DNA of 64,000 nt from Prionace glauca (Eukaryota; Chordata; Chondrichthyes; Carcharhiniformes; Carcharhinidae). How positions within the stretch are numbered: the stretch's first letter is position 1; every line of letters begins with the position of its first letter. The DNA is taken from the NCBI GenBank assembly GCA_037974335.1, contig CM075736.1:353684-417683 (forward strand), written 5' to 3'. The notes beneath the pieces were generated by a model that did no database searches, had not been told where the DNA came from, and saw only the letters and a list, made by a program, of their open reading frames with translations. The position numbers were made by a program, and so were the translations under genes. Below, one piece after another: positions 52,864 to 61,433 of the stretch.

Positions 52864-54854
52864 AGCTAGGGAACCGTGGTGCACTAAAAAAGTTGATTCG
52901 TTGGTTAAAAAGAAAAAGGAGGCTTATGTTCGGATAAGACTTGAGGGCTCAGGTAGTGCACTAGAAAGCTTTAGATTGGCTAGGAGGGAGTTGAAGAGTG
53001 AGTTAAGGAGGGCTAAAAGAGGACATGAAAAGACTTTGGCTGATAGGATTAAGGAGAATCCTAAGGCGTTCTATAGGTATGTTAAGAACAGAAGGTTGGT
53101 TAGGGCAAGATTAGGGCCAGTTACAGACAGCAGAGGGAAGTTGTGTGTGGAACCGGAAGAGATTGGAGAGGCATTGAACCAATATTTCTCTTCGGTGTTC
53201 ATGCAGGGGGACATGAATGTAGCTAAGGAGAACACTGGGTTGCAGGGGTGTATACTAGACAGTATTGCAGTTGATAAGGGGGATGTGCTGGATATTCTTG
53301 AGGGTTTGAAAATAGATAAGTCCCCTGGTCCGGACGGGATTTACCCTAGGATTCTCTGGGAGGCAAGAGAGGTGATTGCAGAGCCTCTGGCTCTGATCTT
53401 CAGGTCGTCGTTGGTCTCAGGTACAGTACCGGAAGATTGGAGAATAGCGAATGTTGTCCCATTGTTTAAGAAGGGAAACAGAGACTTCCCCGGGAATTAT
53501 AGACCGGTGAGTCTTACTTCTGTTGTGGGCAAGGTTTTAGAAAAAATTATTAGGGATAGGATTTGTAGTTATTTGGAGAGTAATGAATTGATTGGAGATA
53601 GTCAGCATGGTTTTGTAGCGGGTAGGTCGTGCCTTACTAACCTTATTGAGTTTTTTGAGAAAGTGACCAAAGAGGTGGATGGGGGTAAGGCAGTTGACGT
53701 GGTATATATGGATTTTAGTAAGGCGTTTGATAAGGTTCACCATGGTAGGCTTCTGCAGAAAATGCAGATGTATGGGATTGAGGGTAATCTAAGAAATTGG
53801 ATCAGGAATTGGCTAGCAGATAGGAGACAGAGGGTGGTGGTTGATGGTAAATATTCGTCATGGAGTTCAGTTACGAGTGGTGTCCCTCAGGGATCTGTTT
53901 TGGGGCCACTGCTGTTTGTAATTTTTATTAATGATCTGGATGAGAGTATAGATGGGTGGATTAGTAAATTTGCTGATGACACCAAAGTCGGAGGTGTGTA
54001 GATTGTGAGGAAGGGTGTCATAGTTTGCAGGGAGATTTAGACAGGTTGCAGAGCTGGGCCGAGAGGTAGCAGATGGAGTTTAATGCGGAGAAGTGTGAGG
54101 TAATTCACTTTGGTAGGAATAACAGATGTTTCGAGTATAGGGCTAACGGGAGGACTCTGAATAGTGTGGATGAACAGAGGGATCTAGGTGTATGTGTACA
54201 TAGATCCCTGAAAGTTGGGAATCAAGTAGATAAGGTTGTTAAGAAGGCATATGGTGTCTTGGCGTTTATTGGTAGGGGGATTGAATTTAGGAGTCGCAGC
54301 ATCATGTTGCAACTGTACACAACTCTGGTGCGGCCGCTCTTGGAGTATTGTGTGCAGTTCTGGTCCCCACATTATAGGAAGGATGTGGAGGCTTTGGAGA
54401 GGGTGCAGAGGAGGTTTACCACGATGTTGCCTGGTATGGAGGGGAGGTCCTATGAGGAGAGACTGAGGGATTTGGGGTTGTTTTCGCTAGAAAGAAGGCG
54501 GCTAAGAGGGGATCTTATTGAAACATATAAGATGATTAGAGGTTTAGATAGGGTGGATAGTAATAGCTTTTTTCCTCGGATGGAGAAAGCTAGCACGAGG
54601 GGGCATGGCTTTAAATTAAGGGGGGGTAGCTATAGGACGGATGTCAGGGGGTAGGTTCTTTACCCAGAGGGTGGTGAGGGATTGGAATGCCCTGCCTGCT
54701 GCAGTTGTAAATGTGTCTAGTTTGGGGGCGTTTAAGAGATCCGTGGATAGGTTTATGGATGAAAAGGTTTAGGTTAGAGGGTCATTGTTTTTTAACTAGT
54801 TGGCGCAACATCTTGGGCCGAAGGGCCTGTTCTGCGCTGTTATGATCTAAACCC

Positions 54855-55015
54855 CTCGTCTAGAGATCTGGACTAAAAATCCAGAAAATGCAAGTTCAAA
54901 TTCCACTGTAGTACTTTCATAATTTAAATTCAGTTTATTAAATAAAAATCTGGAAATATAAAATTGGTCCCAATAAAAGTTGTAAAACCCCATCTGGTTC
55001 ACTCATGTCCTTTGA
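54855..55015 (+). mobile_element. Second SINE family, forward fragment
   Basis: Forward order: head-like TCTAGAGATCTGGACTAAAA with TCAAATTCCAC, then TTAAATAAAAATCTGGAAAT, then GTAAAACCCCATCTGGTTCA. It is the reverse complement of the layout at 32150-32545. Confidence 0.7.
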
Positions 55016-55229
55016 GGGAAGGAACTGTTATGATGACCACAAAGGTTACAAGGTATCATCAGCCCATCACCCGGTGGGTTTGTCGAATATGAGGTGCCTT
55101 ATTGAGAGTATCCAATGGGAGGAAGGCAGCGTGTGTTTTAAAGCTTGTTCCTCCACTCAGAGCACGTCGTAGGTGCTGAGGTGAAGACTGCCTTGAGTGT
55201 AAACCCTATCCTTTGGTGTACAAAGGGTG

Positions 55230-55437
55230 TGAGAACAGAAGAACCAGCAGCAGGAGTGGGCTATCTGACCTCTCGAGCCTGTTCTACCATTCAGTAAGAT
55301 CATGGCTGATCTTTTTGTGGATTTAGTTCCACTTACCTGCCCACTTGCCATAACCCTTAATTCCTTTACTGTTCAAAAATCTGCCTATCCTTGCCTTAAC
55401 TGCTTCACTGGGCAGGGAGTTCCACAAATTCGCACAC
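55230..55437 (-). mobile_element. CR1-type LINE 3' remnant, reversed
   Basis: CATTCAGTAAGATCATGGCT, CCATAACCCTTAATTCCTTT and GGGAGTTCCACAAATTCGCA are in the order of a reversed CR1 3' end. Confidence 0.7.
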
Positions 55438-56215
55438 AATACTAAACACATGATGTTTTCTTTAGAGTGACCTCCTACACCTGGACTGAACACACCTGTA
55501 CCATGTAAATCAGTTTCTAAACTACTGCATGTGTTTTCAGCTCTTGCACTGCATCATTCTGGATAGACAGTGTGTAACATTGGAAGGTTTGAAATGCTTT
55601 GTATTATTTTACCAAAGAATGATTGTGTGAGAGTGAGTGGTGTTCCCTGTAACTGGTCCTTAAACTACCGGGAATTGTTATTTCTGTTCCTGAGCCTCAC
55701 CTTCTTGTCCCTCAGAACTGCTACTTGGTGTCCAGTTATTACTGGAAAGCATGTATCAATCACATTATGGGGCAATGTCTGTGTGCAAGGTGCTGTGGGG
55801 TAGCCTGGTGTGTGTGTGTGTGATTATTGGTAACTAACCTCCCACATCCCTTCAGGTATCTGTTTGTACTGGAGATGATTCTGAAACACTCGGTGCTGAA
55901 GGTCTCTGCTGTTAGTTTTGAGTGTCCCCCAGTCTGTTAGTGGCTTCATTCTGTCTCTAGGTCCTGGATTCCTGGATGGAGCAAGAGTTGGATTGGGAAT
56001 TGGAATTCCTGTTGTTGCTGGAATTGAGGTTCACTTGATCCAAAAGCAAAAAAAAAGTGAGGCTTGGAATGTTCTGTGGTTCTCATTGTGAATTCTAGTG
56101 TTGCTTCATTACATTGGGTATTGTGGGGATGTTGTGTGCAGTGATACACTTTGAGCTGTGTGGGATTATCCAGTCACTTCCAGCTTGCTGTCATCCTTTA
56201 GCTGCTGAACTGAAG
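55438..56215 (+). pseudogene. Inverted decayed copy of the IgSF gene (stalk to transmembrane region)
   Basis: The plus strand repeats, in transcript order, the minus-strand sequence of the IgSF gene. The stalk exon region is at about 55455-55500 (CCTCCTACACCTGGACTGAA), its downstream intron follows (CTAAACTACTGCATGTGTTT), then intron text matching 30560-30745. There is then a jump to text matching 29100-29225 (GGAAAGCATGTATCAATCAC), and the transmembrane exon is at 55959-56030 (GGAGCAAGAGTTGGATTGGG). The part holding the membrane-proximal V exon is missing at the jump. The transmembrane exon has lost about nine bases plus its basic anchor, and the stalk donor GTAAAT is kept. It is not expected to make protein. 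Confidence 0.85.
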
Positions 56216-56942
56216 GTGAAGAGCAGGAATGTGTGGTTCCCTCTATCATACAGTTAATACACACTCGCCCTAATCTCTGTCCCAAACAACTCACCAGCAC
56301 ACAGCAAGAATCCCCTTGTCCTTTCTCCTTTATCTCCACTCATTTAAAAAAGGAACTGGGGAGAGGACAGGACCAACATGTTCCCTCTGGGGGGAAATAT
56401 AGGAGCAATAAGGTCAGGGGACCCAGGATCTCGGACAATTCAGGACTGGATGAGGAAGAAGAGAAAGGCTTTTAACAAATCCAGAGGGGGTAATTCAGCT
56501 GTGGCCCCGAGAGGAATATAGGAAGTTCAAGAGGGAAATCAGAAGAGCAAAAAGGGGACATAAAAAAGGACTTGCAAATAAGATTAGGGAGCATCCTAAG
56601 ATAGTCCATAAATGCAGTAAGGAGAAGCAGTTAACCAGGGAAAGAGTCGGGCCCATTAGTGACCAAGAGGGCAATCTGTGTGAGAAGCCTCATGACATTG
56701 TTACATGAATATTTCTCATCGGTCATCACTCGGGGAAAGAAGAACGTCGATACAGAATTCAGGAAAAGGGACTGAGAATCTTGCACTGTTTGACATTGGA
56801 AATGAGGAGGTGTTGGAGGCTTTGACAGGCTTAAAAATGGGCAAATCCCCAAGCCCGATTAAATTACATCCCAGGCTGCTGTGGGAGGTGAGGCAGGGAA
56901 GTGTAGGGGCTCTGACACCATTTTTAATTCCTTTCTGGCCAT

Positions 56943-57206
56943 GGGGAAAGTCATGATGTGGAGACGCCGGCGTTGGACTGGGGTAAACACAGTAAGAAGT
57001 CTCTCAACACCAGGTTAAAGTCCAACAGGTTTATTTGGTAGCAAAAGCCACTAGCTTTCGGAGCGCTCCCTGTCCCTTCGTCAGGTGAGCGAACGTTCAC
57101 TCACCTCATGACGGGGCAGCTAGTGCACTGAAAGCTCGTGGCATTTGCTACCAAATAAACCTGTTTGACTTTAACCTGGTGTTGTGAGTCTTCCTACGGG
57201 GGAAGT
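56943..57206. mobile_element. Palindromic Penelope-arm element inside a LINE
   Basis: The inverted arms (AACACCAGGTTAAAGTCCAA against CTTTAACCTGGTGTTGTG) with a GACGGGGCAG-type centre lie at 56952-57197. The flanks GGGGAAAGT and GGGGGAAGT form a 9-bp duplication with one mismatch. Confidence 0.85.
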
Positions 57207-57412
57207 GCCAGAGGACTGAGGACGGCTAATGTGGTTCCACTTTTCAAGAAGGGTGGCAGAGATGCACCAGGAAATTATACACCGGCGGAAGGGAAATATT
57301 GGAGAAAATTCTAAAAGAGAGAATTAATCTCCGTTTGGAAAGACATGGGTTGATTAGGGATAGTCAGCATGGCTTTCTCAGAGGGAGTTCATGCCTAACA
57401 AATTTGATATGG

Positions 57413-57715
57413 GCAGCACGGTGGCACAGTGGTTAGCACTGCTACCTCAGTGAGGGGGCCAGGTTCAATTCCCGGCTTGGATCACTGTCTGTGTGGAGTT
57501 TGCACCTTCTCCCCGTGTCTGCATGGTTTTCCTCCGCGTCCTCCGGTTTCCTCCCACAGTCCAAAGATGTGCAGGTTAGGGTGATTGGCCATGGTTAATT
57601 GCCCCATGGTGTCAGGGGGATTAGCAGGGTAAATGCGTGGGGTTGGGGGAATATGGCCTGAGTGAGATTGTGGTTGGTGCAGACTTGGTGGCCTCCTCCT
57701 GCACTGTAGGGATTC
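57413..57715 (+). mobile_element. tRNA-headed SINE with long tail, inside a LINE
   Basis: The head CACAGTGGTTAGCACTGCTA with box B GGTTCAATTCC, the body and the tail CACTGTAGGGATTCTGTGAT are complete. The host LINE reads through as [11 protein letters not shown] across the insertion. The tail differs from the AATAAATAAACTTTAAA type at 6078 and 37217, so at least two tail types exist. Confidence 0.88.
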
Positions 57716-58261
57716 TGTGATAGAATTTTTTGAAAATGTGATTGAGTTTGTGGATGAGGAAAGTGCAGTTGATGTCATTCAGATGGAATTTAGGAAAGCT
57801 TTTGACAAGGCCCCACACGGGAGACTGATTGAGAAAATTAAAGCACGTGGAATTCAGGGAACCTTGGCGAGATGGATCCAAAACTGGCTCAGTGATAAGA
57901 CACAAAGTGTGATGGTAGAAGGTGGCTTGAGTGACTGGAGGCTGGAGTCCAGTGGCATTCCACAAGGTTCAGTGCTGGGCCCCTTGTTGCTTGTTATATC
58001 CATAAATGTTATAGATGATGATGTGGGAGGAATGATAAGCAGATGACACCAAGATTGGTAAGCTGGTTAATAGCGAAGGAAAAGGTTATAGGAACAAGGG
58101 CAGAGCAGTGGCAGATGTTATTTAACCCTGTTAAGCACAAGGTGATGCACTTTGGGAGGAGTTCAAGACAAGGAGTATTTAATGAATGGCAGGACCCTAG
58201 GAAGCTCAGAGGAACTGATGAACTTTGGGATACTTATTCACAAAGCCATGAAGGCAACAGA

Positions 58262-59960
58262 GCTGGTGATTTGATTTGATTTATTACTGTCACATACATT
58301 GGGATACAATGAAAAGTATTGTTTCTTGAGTGCTACACAGACAAATCACACTGTCCATTGGGGAGAAGGAAAGAAGAGAGTGCGAATATACTGTTCCAGT
58401 CATAGCTAGGATGTAAAGAAAGATAAACTGAATGCAAGATATGTTCTTAAGATAGGTCCATTCAAAAGTCTGACAGAAGCAACAGGGAAGAAGCTGATCT
58501 TGAGTCAGTTGGTACGTGACTTAAGACTTTTGTTTCTTTTTCCCGCCGGAAGAAGGTGGAAGAGAGAATGTCTGGGGTATGTCGGGTTCTTAATTACGCT
58601 GGCTGCGTTGCTGAGGCAGTGGGAAGTGTAGATAGAGTCAATGGGAGGCTTGTTTGCATGATGGACTGGGATACATTCATGACCTTTTGTTCTTGCATTC
58701 TTGAGCACAGGAGCCATACCAAGCTGTGGTACAACCAGAAAGAATGCTTTCTGTGGTGCACTGTAAAAGTTGGTGAGAGTCGTAGCTAACATGCCAAATT
58801 TCCTCAGTCCTCTGAGAAAGTAGAGGCATTAGTGGGCTTTCTTAACTATAGTGTTGGCATGGGGGGAACCAGGACAGATTGGTGATCTGAACACTTAAAA
58901 ACTTGAAGCTCTTGACCTTTTCTACTTTGTCTCCGTTGATGTAAACAGGGGCATGTTCTCCTTTACGCTTCCTGAAGTCGATGACAATCTCCTTCATTTT
59001 GTGACATTGAGGGAGAGATTATTGACGCCGCACCAGTTCTCAGATTCTCTATCTCATTCCTGTACTCTGTCTCATTATTGTTTGAGATCCGACCCACTAC
59101 TGTGGTCAGCAAACTTGAAAATCGTATTTGAGGGCAATTTGGCCAGTCATAGGTGTATAAGGAGTATAGTAGGGGGACTGAACACAGCTTTGTGGGGTAC
59201 CGGTGTTGAGGATGATCGTGGGGAAGATGTTGTTGCTATCCTTACTGATTGTGGTCTGTGAGTTAGGAAGTTCAGGATTCAGTCGCAGAGGGAGGAACCG
59301 AAGCCTAGGCCATGGGAGTTTCATCAAAATAATGGTGTTGAAAGCTGAGCTGTAATCAATAAATAGGAGTCTGACATGGGTGTCTTTGTTAGCTCGGTGT
59401 TCCAGGATTGAGTACAGGGCCAGGGAGATGGCGTCTGCTGTGGACTTGTTGCGGCGACAGGCAAACTGTAGTGGATCCAGGTAGTCTGGGAGGCTGGAGT
59501 GATTCGTGCCATGACTAGCCTTTCGAAGCACTTCATAATGATGGATGTCAGATGGAGCCACTGACTGAGTCATTAAGGCACGCTGCTTGGTTTTTCTTTG
59601 GTACTAGGATGATGGTCACCTTCTTGAAGCAGACAGGGACTCAGATTGAAGTAAAGAGAGGTTGAAGATATCTGTGAATACCCCCGCCAGCTGATCCGTG
59701 CAGGATCTGAGTGCTCATCCGGGTATCCCATCCAGGCCAGTCACTTTCCGTGGGTTGACCTTGAAGAAAGTTGCTCTGCAATGGTGACTTCAGATACAGA
59801 TTCATCCAGGACTCTGTATCTAATGGTCTTTGCAAATTTGGGGACTGGATGGGATTGTGAGATCTGTATTTTACTATTCTGTGTGAGTGAACTTGGAACA
59901 AGTCTGAAAACAGACACCTCAAAATATGTTGCAGCCAATTTAACTTGGGTTTTGAAGTCA
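58262..59960 (-). mobile_element. L2/Rex1-type LINE, longest copy, reversed
   Basis: The 3' end is at 58262 (GATTTGATTTGATTTATTAC). On the minus strand the RT is readable in pieces: HSSLPDYLDPLQFACRRNKS, ADAISLALYSILEHRANKDT, VRLLFIDYSSAFNTI, TGTPQSCVQSP and, nearer the 3' end, CLSNAASVIKNPTYPRHSLF. The PQGC box has changed to PQSC, and the catalytic DD box is not readable. It is 5'-truncated near 59960. The class is assigned from the SSAFNTI motif. Confidence 0.78.
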
Positions 59961-60249
59961 ATTTAACTCGGGTTTTGAAGTGTGGTCATTACTGCAAAAA
60001 TGGCAGTATCAGAAGAATAAAATGGTTTTTTGTGACATTGGTTGAGTGATATATGTCCCAGAATACCAAGGAAGCTTCTCTGATCTGCACCAAAATAGTT
60101 TTGGGACTCTTTCACCCATCTCATGGGGCACTGTCCAGTTCACAGGTCGGCACTGTGGGAGCATCACCCAGTCCGAGTCATTTCACTGACACATTGAACT
60201 GAGGCCCCATCAACTCTCCCAAACAAATTTTAAAAATCCCACTTCGTCT

Positions 60250-60494
60250 ACAATGAATCCATAGAAATCCTACAGTGCGGAAGCCATTCAGCCCATTGAG
60301 ATTTCTCCTATCCCCGTAACCCTGTGCATTGATTATCCATCGAACCTGCTCATCTTTGGAGTGAGAGCACCAGAGAAAACCCACACAGACACAGGGAGAC
60401 GTGCAGGATCCACAGTCAGTCACCCGAGACTAAAATTGAACCTGGGGCACCAGCACTGTGAAGCAGCAGTGCTAATCACCTATCACCATGCCAG
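60250..60494 (-). mobile_element. tRNA-headed SINE, reversed, diverged
   Basis: The tail complement CATAGAAATCCTACAGTGCG is at the left and the head complement AGCAGCAGTGCTAATCACC at the right. The body is shortened. Confidence 0.75.
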
Positions 60495-60710
60495 CCATGC
60501 ACTCCTCCTGCTAATTCGATTTAAGAAGCATCAGGAGACTTATTGCCTGTAGACAGCATTCACTGTGTTAGTGCAGTGATGGGCGGAGTCATTAAACATC
60601 TGACTGCAGACACACTAATATCCACTACTATCAGCACCGGCTTCTCTTTAATCACAGCTCAGAGTGAAAACTACACCGAAATAGAAACCCCCAAATGACT
60701 GCACAGATTT

Positions 60711-60930
60711 CCCAGATGGCACAGTTAGCACTGCTGCCTCACAGCACCAGAGATACGGGTTCGATTCCAACCTTGGGTCACTGTGTGGAGTTTACACATT
60801 CTCCTCAGTCTGAAAAACAGGCTGATTAGGTGCATTGATCTGAACAGGCACCGGAATGTGCTGACTTGGGGATTTTAACACTGCAATGGAGTCACTGTGG
60901 AAGTAATAAAGTTTATTAAAGTTTAAAATC
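60711..60930 (+). mobile_element. tRNA-headed SINE (HE1-like), diverged
   Basis: GCACAGTTAGCACTGCTGCC, box B GGGTTCGATTCC and the tail GTAATAAAGTTTATTAAAGT are visible. Part of the head is missing. Confidence 0.78.
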
Positions 60931-61433
60931 AATACAATATTTACAACATATTTTGAACATACACGACAACCACTGTTGGAGTAAAAAACTTCAACTGCCT
61001 GGAATATTGGAGTTATAACATCTGACCTATTGCTGTTTGGAGGAAAGGGCAGAATTTTCCAGCCATTCACACGAGCAGGATTTTCCGAACCTGCTGCAGT
61101 GGCTCCAACTCCTCTGTCCTCACTTGCAGCGGCAGTGGGGATATGAACAGCCAGAAAATTCCAGCCAAGATTTCAGTGCTATAACAAGTCAGATTATTTG
61201 ACTTCGATCCTGTATACTTAAATGCTGTTTTTCCATGTATCTGCATCAAAACATTGCTTGTGACATTATGGAATCTTCCGTGTGTGTTACATAACTGCCC
61301 AGTGTGACTGGTGTTGTGAAAGAATGTATTCAACTCTGGACAGATTGGTGATGCTGAGAACATCATGGTTTGTTGTGTAATGGCTCAAACAGGTTTCGGC
61401 ATGAACAGGCTGAGGCGAGGGTAGGTACCAGTA
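60931..61433. other. No gene recognised
   Basis: AT-rich sequence with no exon or repeat family that I can assign. Confidence 0.4.

Larger units (their letters stand above)
47253..54850 (+). mobile_element. CR1-type LINE (outer element), split by a second LINE
   Basis: Left part 47253-48045 encodes the endonuclease: VVAISETWIEQGQEWLLQVP, RWGGVALLVKDYI, MGDFNFTNIDWN and the SDHNSV box, with a frame break near 47590. It ends in the linker at RYVPVRQGGIG. Right part 52864-54850 resumes with [19 protein letters not shown] and carries the complete [74 protein letters not shown] one-base frame break follows at about 54000, and a Trp-to-stop change (GAGAGGTAGCAGATGG) at 54067. The C-terminus runs to 54654 and the 3' end is GGGCCGAAGGGCCTGTTCTG. 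A short AGCTA at 48041-48045 and 52864-52868 may be the target duplication of the inner element. Confidence 0.88.
56350..58260 (+). mobile_element. CR1-type LINE, degraded, with two insertions
   Basis: RT pieces appear in order: LTGLKMGKSPSP at 56820-56860, then GNYTP near 57268, SQHGFLRGSSCL near 57360, IEFFENVIEFVDEESAVDVI at 57718, HGRLIEKIKARGIQGTLARW and [19 protein letters not shown] to 58010. The FADD box is destroyed. A palindromic element (56952-57197) and a SINE (57413-57715) interrupt it. Both insertions fall cleanly between RT motifs. Confidence 0.85.

Noticed and set aside
55219-56149. A second functional IgSF gene on the plus strand
   Set aside because: The V exon is absent and the transmembrane exon is shortened and lacks its anchor, so it is annotated as a pseudogene.
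6078-60930. tRNA genes suggested by box A and box B motifs
   Set aside because: Each pair sits at the head of a SINE with body and tail, and the cloverleaf is degenerate.
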